DNA of 64,000 nucleotides. Source: Fodinibius sediminis. GTDB taxonomy: Bacteria; Bacteroidota; Rhodothermia; Balneolales; Balneolaceae. Position numbers and translations under genes: made by a program. Under the pieces are notes generated by a model. The model was not told where the DNA came from, made no database searches, and saw only the letters and a list, made by a program, of their open reading frames with translations. Shown here piece after piece: positions 36,965 through 46,685 of the stretch. The stretch spans positions 372,001 to 436,000 of the forward strand of contig NZ_FXTH01000001.1 of assembly GCF_900182555.1 (NCBI RefSeq). Direction: 5' to 3'. Every line of letters starts with the position of its first letter. The first letter of the stretch is position 1.

Positions 36965-39370
36965 ATGAAAAAGCTACTATTCTTAACACTCCTGTTGAGC
37001 GGGATTGCTATGTTCACAGGTTGCACTTCCACCAATTCAACGACTCAATATAAAATTTCTCTAGAGGCCAAACCCGCTGTAGGTGGTAGTGTGTCACCCG
37101 CTGAGGGACAATACGACGAAGGAACTTCACTGCATATAACAGCAACCCCGGCCGAAGGATGGCGTTTTGTCCGCTGGGAAGGAGGCTACAACGGAACAAG
37201 CAGTTCAGCTACCCTGACTGTGAACAGTGATAAACAAATTGAGGCCGTGTTTACCCAAAAAGAATATCCGCTTACCGTAAATACCGAGGGCGAAGGCACC
37301 GTTGACGAGACCATAATTCAGACCAAGCCCAAAGACTATAAGTATGGTACGATCGTAGAACTAAAGGCAAATCCGGCTGAGGGATGGAGATTTGTAAAAT
37401 GGAGGGGAGATATAACAAACGGAGAAAACCCTATCCAAATCACGATAGATGCCCCAAAAGAGGTTACCGCTACGTTTGAAAAAGCCTTTTATCTGGCTGA
37501 AAATGAAGTAACGATAAAATGCCCCAAGGCTGAGGTAGGAGATTCCGGTACTATTAATGGCATAACATATACCAAAAGAACCAGAGATCAGATTACCCCT
37601 TCCAATGCTTCTAAAACCTGTACGAGTGAGATTAAAAGTATGAGATGGTTCTTTAGTAGTAATGCAAGCTCATTTAATGGCGAAATAGGCAGCTGGGATG
37701 TGAGCTCTGTTACAGATATGGCTTATATGTTTTCAGGTGCTGATGCCTTTAACCAAGATTTAAAGAACTGGGATGTGAGTAGCGTAACTGATATGGAAGG
37801 AATGTTTTACTCAGCGGAGTCTTTTAACCAAGCTATTGCTAATTGGGACGTTAGTAATGTAGAAAATATGAGATATATGTTTGGAGCTGCTGATTCCTTT
37901 AATCATGATTTAAATGGATGGGATGTAAGTGGTGTAATGAACATGAGTTTGATGTTCAGTGCTAAGTCTTTTAATGGAAAGATCGGGGATTGGAACGTCA
38001 CAAGCGTAGCAAATATGGATTCAATGTTTTACAATGCCGATAATTTTAATCAACCTATTGGCAATTGGGATGTCAGTAATGTTAGAAGTATGGCCGGCAT
38101 GTTTTTGGGGACCAGAAACTTTAATCAAGATTTAGATGGTTGGAATGTAAGTAATGTTACAAATATGGAAGTCATGTTTTATGGTGGCAAGTATGGATCC
38201 ACTCCCTTTAATGGTGATATAAGAAGTTGGGATGTGAGTAACGTTGAGGTAATGGAAAAAATGTTTTCCAACGCTACTAAATTCAATCAATATATTGGTG
38301 ATTGGGATATAAGTAGTCTTACAAATATCAATGAAATGTTTGCTGGTGCAGAATCATTTAATCAGGATTTAAACTGGGATGTTAGTAACATTACCAGTAT
38401 GAACGGACTATTCAAGGGAGCGAAATCTTTTGATGCAGATATTAGCAATTGGGATGTCAGCAATGTAAGAAAAATGGAAAAAATGTTTCAAGGAGCTGAA
38501 TCTTTCAATGTAAATATAGGCAACTGGGATGTAAGCAATGTTACAAATATGGAAGCAATGTTTGCTGATGCAGAGTTATTTAATCAAGATCTTGACAGTT
38601 GGGATATTAGTAATGTCAGAAGCATAAATAAAATGTTCTTTGGCGCAAGCTCTTTCAATGGTGATATAAGGGGCTGGGATTTTAATCATGTTACCAGCAT
38701 GTCCGAAATGTTTCGTGGGGCTGAATCGTTCAACGGCGATATAAGAAATTGGGACGTCAGTAATGTAGAAGTCATGGCGGCTATGTTTTATGAAGCACGT
38801 TCTTTCAATCAAGACCTGAGCGCATGGGATGTGAGTAATGTGACCCAAATGGCGGCGATGTTTGGTAGAACATCATCTTTTAATGGTGATATAAGTAATT
38901 GGAACGTTAGTAATGTCAAAAATATGGAATTCATGTTTCAGTCCAGTGTATTTAGCGGAGATATTAGCAACTGGGATGTAAGTTCTGTAACAGATATGAA
39001 TACCATGTTTTTTGGAGCAAGTTTTTTTAACAGTGATATAAGTAATTGGGATGTTAGTAATGTGACAAATATGAAGGATATGTTTTACGGCGCTAGTATG
39101 TTTAATCAAAATTTAAGCAATTGGAATGTAAGTAGTGTTACAAATATGGAAGCAATGTTTGTACATGCTACTGACTTTAACAGCGAAATAGGCAGTTGGA
39201 GTGTAGGTAGTGTTACTAATATGAAACAGATGTTTTATTCAGCAGAGTCATTCAATCAAGATATTAGTAACTGGTGTGTATCAAATATTTCCTCAGAGCC
39301 AAGTAATTTTTCATCCTATAGTCCACTGCAAGATAACTATAAACCAATATGGGGATCTTGTCCTGAATAA
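36965..39370 (+). CDS. BspA/DUF285-repeat surface lipoprotein
   Basis: 801 residues from ATG 36965 (the frame opens with TTG at 36899). Signal peptide with lipobox, Cys at about residue 20. Then two InlB-type B repeats (about residues 29-180), each with GGSVSP/GEGTVD and EGWRFVRW/EGWRFVKW. The rest is 22 repeats of about 25 residues of the form FNxDIxxWDVSNVTNMxxMF (DUF285, leucine-rich-repeat-like). Proteins of this type sit on the outer face of the cell and bind host or environmental ligands, or serve as adhesins. No defence link is known. Isolated + strand gene, its end facing the truncated parA. Confidence 0.87.
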   Translation: MKKLLFLTLLLSGIAMFTGCTSTNSTTQYKISLEAKPAVGGSVSPAEGQYDEGTSLHITATPAEGWRFVRWEGGYNGTSSSATLTVNSDKQIEAVFTQKEYPLTVNTEGEGTVDETIIQTKPKDYKYGTIVELKANPAEGWRFVKWRGDITNGENPIQITIDAPKEVTATFEKAFYLAENEVTIKCPKAEVGDSGTINGITYTKRTRDQITPSNASKTCTSEIKSMRWFFSSNASSFNGEIGSWDVSSVTDMAYMFSGADAFNQDLKNWDVSSVTDMEGMFYSAESFNQAIANWDVSNVENMRYMFGAADSFNHDLNGWDVSGVMNMSLMFSAKSFNGKIGDWNVTSVANMDSMFYNADNFNQPIGNWDVSNVRSMAGMFLGTRNFNQDLDGWNVSNVTNMEVMFYGGKYGSTPFNGDIRSWDVSNVEVMEKMFSNATKFNQYIGDWDISSLTNINEMFAGAESFNQDLNWDVSNITSMNGLFKGAKSFDADISNWDVSNVRKMEKMFQGAESFNVNIGNWDVSNVTNMEAMFADAELFNQDLDSWDISNVRSINKMFFGASSFNGDIRGWDFNHVTSMSEMFRGAESFNGDIRNWDVSNVEVMAAMFYEARSFNQDLSAWDVSNVTQMAAMFGRTSSFNGDISNWNVSNVKNMEFMFQSSVFSGDISNWDVSSVTDMNTMFFGASFFNSDISNWDVSNVTNMKDMFYGASMFNQNLSNWNVSSVTNMEAMFVHATDFNSEIGSWSVGSVTNMKQMFYSAESFNQDISNWCVSNISSEPSNFSSYSPLQDNYKPIWGSCPE
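37669..39290 (+). repeat. 75-bp tandem coding repeats (DUF285 array)
   Basis: 22 imperfect repeat units of about 75 bp encode the WDVSNVTNM motif. The units differ at most third positions, so the array is old, not a recent amplification. Not a CRISPR: no spacers. Confidence 0.85.
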
Positions 39371-39392
39371 ATTATAAATTGAAACAAAATAA

Positions 39393-39578
39393 TCACTTGG
39401 AAAGTAGTTTCTCCTTGACTCGTACTCCACTGAGTTTTTGCTCGGCATTGGCCTGGGGATCCGAGTCGATTAGTAGCACGGATTTCCCCAGCCGCTGCAG
39501 CCCCGCCGCAAGGTTTACGGCAGTGGTCGTCTTGGCTACCCCACCTTTTTGATTAGTAATAGCTATACATCTTTTCAT
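39393..39578 (-). pseudogene. truncated ParA ATPase
   Basis: 61 residues that begin as a normal Par[21 protein letters not shown] (deviant Walker A) and [10 protein letters not shown] (A' motif). After this the sequence diverges and stops, while full ParA proteins have about 250 residues. The lost part lies where the surface lipoprotein now ends, so the insertion of that cargo probably removed it. May still be expressed but cannot act as a partition ATPase. Confidence 0.75.
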
Positions 39579-39646
39579 ATTTGTATTCCCTTTAGTGTTT
39601 GTAATTTATGTAGTTATTGTAGTGCATTTCATACTCGTAGCGCGTG

Positions 39647-41743
39647 TTATCTCGAAAGCCCCTGATCCCGGTCGCGCTCCCGCTCGGCTTGGAGGCCGCC
39701 CCGGATGGCTTCAGTAATTACGTGTTTGGTAAGACTCACGGGGCCTTTACCTGGGTTGCGGAGCATCCGGGCCACGGCAACGCTGTATTTTACGGCCCGG
39801 GCACTCATCGAAAAGACGACCCGGCCGGCTTCGGTCCCGCTGGCGCACCCCAACCACCGGCGGCTGGCTTTCATCAGCTCCAGCCCGGTAACAGTGACTC
39901 CTCCCGGTAGCTGGTGGCGGTGGGCCAGCTGTCCCTGGAGGCTATCAGGCAGCCCGTGGAAGTAGGCCGCCACTTCATCGGGCGAGAGCCCCGACAACAG
40001 CTCCTGGTACTGGTTGCGAATTTGTGTGAGCCTCTTCACAGCTTCCCGAATCGTTGTTCTATTATAGGATTCTTTTAGGGGTCCAAATGCGTCCGGATAC
40101 CGAAGCAACTGGTACAGCTGCTCGGTTTTGTCGGTCCACATGAACCCCCGAAGGGCCTGACGCGCCTGAGACGGGTCCTCATAGGCAATCTCCAGATGGT
40201 GGTCCAGCCGGGTAATCGTCTTTGCCAGGGTTTGGTCAAGCTCCTTGTTATGGCCTATCTTGGGGGCCTGGGGGCTATCAAACGCCTGATGAATACGCTG
40301 GACCGCCCGGTACAGGCCCAGCGCCTCCTGGGACCCGTGGTAGAGCACTCGCCCGGCATCGGCCTCTTGGGTCTGTTCCTCCAGGTGACGGTACAGTTTA
40401 CGGCGTGCTCGTTTTAGGCGTGATGTCCATTTCTTTGCTTCGCCCCTGGCATGCCCCATTTCCTGCTGCCGGGCACCTTTGTCCAGCCCCTCAGTAAAAT
40501 ACTGTTGGTACTGCCCCGCAATACGTTCCATAGCCCGCAGGTCCCGCGTCATTTCGACCAGGGCATGCGGGTCAGTGACGACTCCAAATTGCTCCGGGGT
40601 ATTGATTAGCTGATCTTGACCGTCCCGGATCCACTCATCCATCGGTTTGTCCTTCATAGCGGCAAAAAAAGTCTGTCGGGCCGCATCTCCATTGTCAAAG
40701 GCCTCGGCAAACTTCATGTCGAACAGCCGGTATTCCCTACTGATCTCTTCAGTAAAAGCCTTATCCATTTGCGCCAGGGTTTCGGCCCGCTGCCGGGCTG
40801 CTTGCTGCCGGCTGGTCAGCTGTTGCTCGCGGCGCTCTAGCGCTGCTTCCTGGAGCCCGCTTTTCCAATCCACGGCCAACTGCAGGCTCCCGCGCTCATC
40901 CACGTGCCCTTCCCTGCGGTCCACATATTTTGGCAATGACTCCCCATAGGTTTCTTCGAGTTTCGGTCCGGACAGCTGCCTGGACACGTCACTGGCTTTG
41001 ATCCGGTGGCGTCCGTCGGTAATGAGCATGCCCTTCTTGTTGCGGGCCGTCTCCAGCCACAGCCCTTGCTCTGCTAAGGCCCGGTCAAATTCGGTAAAGG
41101 AATCCGCCCGAAACAACTGACCTTTAATAGCATTCGCCCGCTCCATCACCGAACGCCCGTCAATCTGGGCAGGGTCCAGCCCCAACTCTGCGGCCTGCCC
41201 TTTCACCTTTTGTTGCTGGTGGGTTTCCCACTGCTCCGGGGCCCGCCCGTCCATGTCTTGGCCGAGGTCCGGGTGGTGCTTCCCCGGGACCACCTCCCAG
41301 CCAAACTCCTGCTCGAGTTCCTTCAGCAGCGTTTCACTGCGGGTCTTATATTGCCAGCGGTCCCATGCCGTATGTTTGGTCGGATGCACTCGGTTAATCG
41401 CCAGGTGCAGGTGGTGATACGGTTTGTCCTGGTGGGACGCAATTTGAACCTGATACTCCTCCAATCCCATATGCTCCAGCCAACGGTCGGCCACCTCCAG
41501 CATCTGCTCCCTGGAGGGCGTATCTTCGTGCGCCCACGCGATTGCATAGTGAAACAGCGGCTTATTAATATTATTCTGGGACTTTTCGGAGGTCCATCTC
41601 ATCATCTTCGCAGCCCGCACGGGGTCATCTGTGGGCAGGTTCCGGTACTCTACCCACGCGCATTTCTCCGGCTGCGCGTTATAGGTCAGGCAGGAATAAA
41701 AATGATGTCCTTCACCAGCGAGTGTTCCTATCATCCTGGTCAC
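39647..41743 (-). CDS. relaxase (MOBP-like, MobA/VirD2 type)
   Basis: 698 residues. It nicks oriT and pilots the DNA strand during mobilisation. N-terminal relaxase domain: LTYNAQPEKCAW with a candidate catalytic Tyr at about 20, and the three-His metal motif HQDKPYHHLHLAINRVHP at about 103-120. The C-terminal 450 residues are long charged helices (rich in R, E, Q), without a helicase or primase motif. Starts 4 nt inside mobC (coupled). No coupling protein or type IV secretion gene is in the element. Confidence 0.88.
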   Translation of the reverse strand: MTRMIGTLAGEGHHFYSCLTYNAQPEKCAWVEYRNLPTDDPVRAAKMMRWTSEKSQNNINKPLFHYAIAWAHEDTPSREQMLEVADRWLEHMGLEEYQVQIASHQDKPYHHLHLAINRVHPTKHTAWDRWQYKTRSETLLKELEQEFGWEVVPGKHHPDLGQDMDGRAPEQWETHQQQKVKGQAAELGLDPAQIDGRSVMERANAIKGQLFRADSFTEFDRALAEQGLWLETARNKKGMLITDGRHRIKASDVSRQLSGPKLEETYGESLPKYVDRREGHVDERGSLQLAVDWKSGLQEAALERREQQLTSRQQAARQRAETLAQMDKAFTEEISREYRLFDMKFAEAFDNGDAARQTFFAAMKDKPMDEWIRDGQDQLINTPEQFGVVTDPHALVEMTRDLRAMERIAGQYQQYFTEGLDKGARQQEMGHARGEAKKWTSRLKRARRKLYRHLEEQTQEADAGRVLYHGSQEALGLYRAVQRIHQAFDSPQAPKIGHNKELDQTLAKTITRLDHHLEIAYEDPSQARQALRGFMWTDKTEQLYQLLRYPDAFGPLKESYNRTTIREAVKRLTQIRNQYQELLSGLSPDEVAAYFHGLPDSLQGQLAHRHQLPGGVTVTGLELMKASRRWLGCASGTEAGRVVFSMSARAVKYSVAVARMLRNPGKGPVSLTKHVITEAIRGGLQAERERDRDQGLSR

Positions 41744-42111
41744 CCCAAGGCTTTAAATATGAGGCCAGTGATTCGGTCCATGTCTTCCCGGATCTTGGCT
41801 ATTTCTTCGGTTTGCCGGGGCCCAATCTGGCGGGTTTCATTGACGTGGCGGGTCAGCTGATTTAAGTTGTTTCCAATCTTCGGCAGGTCATGGGTTAGCA
41901 ACCGTTTTAACTGGTTGGCGGTAACCCCCTTGTTCAATTCCAACGGCCGGTCCTGCTGGTACATGGGCTCCGCTTGGGGGAGTTGCCCGAGGGCAACCAT
42001 TCGAATGTAGCGGGTGTAGGAAATGCCTTCCTTTTCGGCCTGGGTTTTCAGCCATTGTCGCTCGGTAGCATCCATAGAAATGGATGGGGTATATCGTTTT
42101 TGATCACTCAT
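41740..42111 (-). CDS. MobC-like relaxosome protein
   Basis: 123 residues. N-terminal ribbon-helix-helix (ISMDATERQWLKTQAEKEG, SYTRYIRMVAL) followed by helices NQLKRLLTHDLPKIGNNLNQL and the usual MobC ending. MobC opens DNA at oriT for the relaxase. Overlaps the relaxase gene by 4 nt. The DNA upstream of it is the expected oriT. Confidence 0.87.
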   Translation of the reverse strand: MSDQKRYTPSISMDATERQWLKTQAEKEGISYTRYIRMVALGQLPQAEPMYQQDRPLELNKGVTANQLKRLLTHDLPKIGNNLNQLTRHVNETRQIGPRQTEEIAKIREDMDRITGLIFKALG

Positions 42112-42434
42112 AATAGATGTAGTATTTGTTTAAATTATAGGGCCAGCTCATGGCCCCATTGGTACCTTTGAGCAGTTGCCGGCAGGCAAGCTGCGAATAG
42201 GCAAGCTTAGGGATGGCCACAGCAGAAATTCGGAGAATTCTGCTATGTGGCATATACCTACCTGCTTGCTATCTGTCTGTTATTATTATTTTGAGGCCTG
42301 CTGTATACTTCACGACCGTACCCTCATCCGTATTGCTCGTACTGCATTTATTGCCCCCTTTGCACTTTCTGCATTTTCCAACGAACCAGCACAACATGCA
42401 GAAAATGCAAGAAATGCAGAGAATGCAGATTGCA
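42112..42434. other. candidate oriT region
   Basis: 323 gene-free bases upstream of mobC. It has a hairpin GGGCCA-gctca-TGGCCC near 42140-42156, two direct GGCAAGCT copies near 42184 and 42200, and a 10-bp hairpin at 42221-42244 (AGCAGAAATTC / GAATTCTGCT, one bulged A). Several ATGCAGA-like repeats follow at 42398-42430. Such a mixture of hairpins and repeats next to mobC is typical for oriT; the nick site cannot be placed by eye. Confidence 0.5.
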
Positions 42435-44834
42435 TTATGGGTCGCCTTTCTTGTACTTCCCGTGAGCAACTTTGATAAATTTGTCATCGTCTTTGGGGAG
42501 CCATTCCTTGACGGTTCGTTCCGGTACGGCCAATTCGCATTCGGCTCCAATTTGTACCGCCTCCCCGGTTGTAAATTCCTCCGGCAAGCTCCTATAAAAT
42601 TCGGTAAATCGACGTCCTCTCGGGTCACTCGCTGGCTCTGATTTTGGCAGGATGTGGTATAACCGTATGGCATGCTCGATAAAGGTTTCCGCTAACGTCA
42701 AGGCAACCGTTACATCAGCATCGCTGGGAGTCAAGCTCTGTTCCAACTTCAGCTGGTCAGGATCATCTTCAAAAACTTGCAGTACCACCAATATGGAAAT
42801 GAGGCGAAGGGCAATTACCCCCGTTCGATTGTTGGAAGCATGCAAATGTCGGGATAAACCAAGGGCTTCTATAAGCTCCATCTTTTTAGAAAAAATGGAG
42901 TCCAGCCTATCCCATTGATGAGACTGTACATTTATGTATAACGGCTTGCTTCTGTTTTTCAGCCGGTTATACATTTCATTTAACTTCCGGCTCGCCTCGG
43001 TAATCGATGCTCTTACCTTCCTGCTTTCCGTAGACGGCCGGTGTGATTCCCACCTTCGGGGCGTATCGAATGTATATAAGGCGTACCGTGAAAAGTGGCC
43101 GTTCTCGGCCGATCTAAACATTCTTTTGAACTGGTCAAAGGTCCCCGTTAAGCAAATGGATAACCGGGGGTTATCGATATAATATTCTTCATCGGTTCGT
43201 ATAATGGAAAGCGGTTCATGCTGAAAGGCTTTTCTTACCGTATCCGTATAGTTGCCCCAGTCTTGTTCTGTGGCATTCAGCAACGTGTCGATCTCTGTTT
43301 CAAAGATAAACCCGTTTCCACCATTGGCCTCCAGCCGGTCCAACATTTTACGGGCGCTTGCATTGGCCGGGATAAAAAGGGAGCGTTTCTTCGGCCGTTC
43401 TATGTTGGCCTTCTCCTCATCAGGCAAGTGGGAATAGTTATCGATTTCCCGGCGGGCTTGTGTTCTAATTTCCTGGTCGGTCATCCGTGCCAGCCCCCGC
43501 CCGTTACTTGCCTCCCCTTTACCCGATCCCGGTTCGGCTATAATTTGGGTAAACAGGTCCGTGCTGTAGTAACAATCCCGATGTTCAGCCAGCACGTTGG
43601 GCATTTGTGAGGCCACGGCCGGCAACGACGACACTAAGAATACATCGCGTCGATGCTGCTCATCTATCAGCAAACATATCTCTTTTAACAATCCCGGCAG
43701 GTTGGTATAAACGGTTTCACTGATAGGGGGAGCAGAGGCAAGATCTAACCTGTCCTCAGCATAGGCTTCGGTGGGAAGTGTTTCCTCACTCCTATCTAAC
43801 TCACGCTGAACGGGGCTGCTATTTGATATGATTTCCCAAAGCAGGTCTCCGGACATGCCCGCTTGCCTGCAATCGGTGACATCCTTGAATTTGCCTCCCG
43901 TTGCCTTACTAATATTGACCAATGCGACGGGCGTTGAAGCCAGCACATTGCTCACGCTCTTGCATAGTTTTTGGGCTATCCGGTGGGCACCCTTGGTATC
44001 ACAATCGATCACAACAATAACACACTTATAGGAATGGGTGGAGACGATTTGTTTTATCCAGTCTTTTTGGGAGGCAGATAGAGTGCCCTGCTCTCCAGTC
44101 ACTAACCCTACGGTGTCCGCCCGGTCGGGATATAGCTGGTGAAGAAGCATGGCTTCCCGCGGGCTTTTAGCGATCATGAGATCCTCGCCTTTGCCCCTAA
44201 CTTTCGTTTTCCCAAAAAAGGAGGCGCCCGGCCTGCTTCCTTTCAAACTACGTATTTGTTTATCCCCTGCTTCTCGCCGGTATAATTGAGCGCCGGAATC
44301 ATAGGGAAATAGTAACCAGTCACGCTTCCATTTGTGGATGATCCCCACTCCGAAGTGCACTAACGTGTCCAGCTTTATACCATCATAGCTGTTGATCGTT
44401 TCAAGCAGGGGGTGATCAGTAGCAGCTGTTAATTTCTCCTGGGCTTTTTTTAATGCGTCCCGATTTTTTGAAGTCCAAAAATTTGTATCCCTGGTAAGCT
44501 GCGCATCTTTTGGGGACTTAGGTGTACTTGACCCATTTGAACCGGTAAAAGAACTTGTTAAAGATACTTCTTTAACAAAGTTAATGGCTTGGGCTGTCTC
44601 CCAATTATGTACATGCTCGACTAGGTTTATCAAATCTCCGCTTTCGTCCGTGCCATGATCCTTCCAAGCACCGGTTTGAAGGTTAAGTCCAAAAGAGGCT
44701 TTCTTTTCCTCTCGAATAGGACTCAAAATTTTTACCCAACCTTCTTTGTTAGGCTTTTTATTAACCGGAATACCTAAGTTCTCTATTACCCTTTCTATAT
44801 CTTGGGGGTTTAGGTTTTCACTAATGGGGCTCAT
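42435..44834 (-). CDS. primase/helicase-type replication protein (DUF3987)
   Basis: 799 residues. Order of parts: a CHC2-like primase fold (residues 30-85: SPIREEKKASFGLNL, GAWKDHGTDESGDLINLVEHV) in which the zinc cysteines are absent; a TOPRIM domain (TVGLVTGEQGTLS..., VIVVIDCDTKG near 270); and DUF3987, a helicase-like ATPase with the P loop AEPGSGKGEAS near 430. Such proteins start replication of integrated elements or plasmids after excision. Alone on its strand segment between the oriT region and alpA. Confidence 0.82.
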   Translation of the reverse strand: MSPISENLNPQDIERVIENLGIPVNKKPNKEGWVKILSPIREEKKASFGLNLQTGAWKDHGTDESGDLINLVEHVHNWETAQAINFVKEVSLTSSFTGSNGSSTPKSPKDAQLTRDTNFWTSKNRDALKKAQEKLTAATDHPLLETINSYDGIKLDTLVHFGVGIIHKWKRDWLLFPYDSGAQLYRREAGDKQIRSLKGSRPGASFFGKTKVRGKGEDLMIAKSPREAMLLHQLYPDRADTVGLVTGEQGTLSASQKDWIKQIVSTHSYKCVIVVIDCDTKGAHRIAQKLCKSVSNVLASTPVALVNISKATGGKFKDVTDCRQAGMSGDLLWEIISNSSPVQRELDRSEETLPTEAYAEDRLDLASAPPISETVYTNLPGLLKEICLLIDEQHRRDVFLVSSLPAVASQMPNVLAEHRDCYYSTDLFTQIIAEPGSGKGEASNGRGLARMTDQEIRTQARREIDNYSHLPDEEKANIERPKKRSLFIPANASARKMLDRLEANGGNGFIFETEIDTLLNATEQDWGNYTDTVRKAFQHEPLSIIRTDEEYYIDNPRLSICLTGTFDQFKRMFRSAENGHFSRYALYTFDTPRRWESHRPSTESRKVRASITEASRKLNEMYNRLKNRSKPLYINVQSHQWDRLDSIFSKKMELIEALGLSRHLHASNNRTGVIALRLISILVVLQVFEDDPDQLKLEQSLTPSDADVTVALTLAETFIEHAIRLYHILPKSEPASDPRGRRFTEFYRSLPEEFTTGEAVQIGAECELAVPERTVKEWLPKDDDKFIKVAHGKYKKGDP

Positions 44835-45135
44835 TTGTTTCTGGTATTTAATCGTTGATAGAGTTATCCATATAGAAACAATGCTGTAGCAACCTTCAGT
44901 TTTGGAAAATTGCTAATAGGAGAGAGATTGGCTACCTTGGAATGTCTTGTAACTCCGTCCAAAGATTTAAAAGACAAGTAGGCAGCCGGATCTCCTAAAG
45001 GTCTGGCTGTTTCTATTTATAAAAATTCATGGATATAATTCAGCCGCTGCTACCTATAAGACCATTGTTAAGTTGCAGTGGTATCCAGACTAAATTATCA
45101 TCTGAAAACCCATGAATCTATTCAGGTTTATGAAG
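44835..45135. other. gene-free stretch before the primase gene
   Basis: 301 bases. It must hold the primase promoter. A 7-bp hairpin with AGCCGGA (44978) and TCTGGCT (about 45003) is visible; no other structure. Confidence 0.4.
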
Positions 45136-45336
45136 TTAAGTAGTAGATTTTCTTCTCCTCTGATCTTCAGTATTACTCTCTATCCAAGCCATGATTTCGC
45201 TTTCTTTAAAACCTACAGCTTGAGAAGAAATTCGAACCTTACTCGGAAAATCAGGCTCTTTCATACGCTCATAGAGCGTACTCAAGCCGATTCCTAACTT
45301 CTTTGCTAATTTTTTGGGTCTAATAAGTTTATCCAT
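45136..45336 (-). CDS. AlpA-like excisionase/regulator
   Basis: 66 residues, a single MerR-like helix-turn-helix: LIRPKKLAKKLGIGLSTLYERMKEPDFPSKVRI in outline, then GFKESEIMAWIE. AlpA proteins activate integrase or bind the attachment region for excision. Stand-alone, between primase and the unknown 388-residue gene. Confidence 0.85.
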   Translation of the reverse strand: MDKLIRPKKLAKKLGIGLSTLYERMKEPDFPSKVRISSQAVGFKESEIMAWIESNTEDQRRRKSTT

Positions 45337-45483
45337 AACTAACGGTTGTTTTTGTTGGGTTTAGTTCGTAACCGTTAGTAACCTAGCGGAAGGAGGGATT
45401 TTTACATATCAGTAGTTACCGATATTATACTGACATTTTACTTACATAGCATTTTATTGAAATAACCCGTGCGAATACTTACT

Positions 45484-46650
45484 TCAATTTATTTCTTTTC
45501 CTAGCGCTTCGTCCAACTTTCTTTGCCAGCCTGGACTACTCTCAGTTCCATTACCTATTACATTATGTCCCGCACTAGCTAACAACTCATGTGATTTATC
45601 TTCCTTCTTAAGCTTGTTTACAGCTTCCTTTCTCCGGCTTTTTACACTTCTCAAACTTTTATCATAGTAATAGGTTTCTAGATAAGCTTTAACATGATGG
45701 AATTTATATTTACTTCTACCATCATCATGGATAACTTTTGCAATATTATGAATAAACTGGTCAACAATTCCAGTTCCGACAGTGGTATTCAATTCATCTT
45801 TTTTATTCTCATAGTCCTCTAGAAAATAATTAAGCCCCACTCGATTCCCAGTGAACTTTAATTTTTTCATTTTTAAAAGGTGTTCTATGAGGTAAATTCT
45901 AAAATAGATTTTTGCTCCATTTAATCGGTGCTCATTAAATACATCATGCGAGTAATTAAAATTGTCATTTGCGGTTGGAGCAACCTTAATTAAGGATTTG
46001 TCAATTAAGTGCATAAAGCCTTTGCCTAATACTGGTCCACCATATAACCAAATCAGTATATTCGAGAATGTTTCTCTTTGATCCTTAATTTCTTCACTAT
46101 TGGGAAATGATTTTGCAGTAACATTATCTAAGATATCAATATAAAACCTCACGTTATGTTGCCTTAAATCTTCTTCTAGGTCTGCATGAATTGCTTTTAA
46201 ATCAGAATATGAATCTTCATTATAAGATACATAAAGTGCATTCATATTATCCCTACCATTATCAAATATATAGTCCTGGAAAGGATATGGATATTGATCA
46301 AAATCATAATCATCCCTGTAGAAAAATTCATTATAACTGTGGGGCAAGTTTTTAATAAACGATTTTTCAGTTAAATATATATCGTAATGTACATAAGGCA
46401 GTATGTCAGGTTTGAGTATATCTTTTTTAATTAGCGTATCTCTTTCATCCTCATTTAAACCTTTCACTTCCGCAAAAACAGAAAGCATAAATTCTTGATC
46501 GAGTAGTAAATCTTCATAAGACTTGACTCTTGATCTCTCCTTATATGGAAGCTCGTTAACTAGGTTTACTAATTTATCTACATAACCAGACACTTTGTCG
46601 TATTGATTTTGACTTAATAGAATCTTTTTCCACTCATCTGGGTTACTCAT
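45484..46650 (-). CDS. unknown 388-residue protein beside the integrase
   Basis: I do not recognise this protein. It is charged, without signal peptide, membrane segment, cysteine cluster or P loop. There is an aromatic-rich stretch DYDFDQYPYPFQDYIFD near residue 113 and a basic stretch KSLRSVKSRRKEAVNKLKKED in outline near 335. It lies 35 nt behind the integrase on the same strand and is AT-rich, so it may be expressed with it. Could be cargo or an element maintenance gene. Confidence 0.7.
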   Translation of the reverse strand: MSNPDEWKKILLSQNQYDKVSGYVDKLVNLVNELPYKERSRVKSYEDLLLDQEFMLSVFAEVKGLNEDERDTLIKKDILKPDILPYVHYDIYLTEKSFIKNLPHSYNEFFYRDDYDFDQYPYPFQDYIFDNGRDNMNALYVSYNEDSYSDLKAIHADLEEDLRQHNVRFYIDILDNVTAKSFPNSEEIKDQRETFSNILIWLYGGPVLGKGFMHLIDKSLIKVAPTANDNFNYSHDVFNEHRLNGAKIYFRIYLIEHLLKMKKLKFTGNRVGLNYFLEDYENKKDELNTTVGTGIVDQFIHNIAKVIHDDGRSKYKFHHVKAYLETYYYDKSLRSVKSRRKEAVNKLKKEDKSHELLASAGHNVIGNGTESSPGWQRKLDEALGKEIN

Positions 46651-46685
46651 ATATTCTATTGGGTAATTATTTGTTTAAATAGTGA

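Noticed and set aside
37669-39290. CRISPR-like array
   Set aside because: The regular units are coding repeats in an open frame and there are no unique spacers or cas genes.
41210-41860. 216-codon + strand ORF opposite the relaxase
   Set aside because: Shadow of the relaxase gene, whose His motif is on the - strand.
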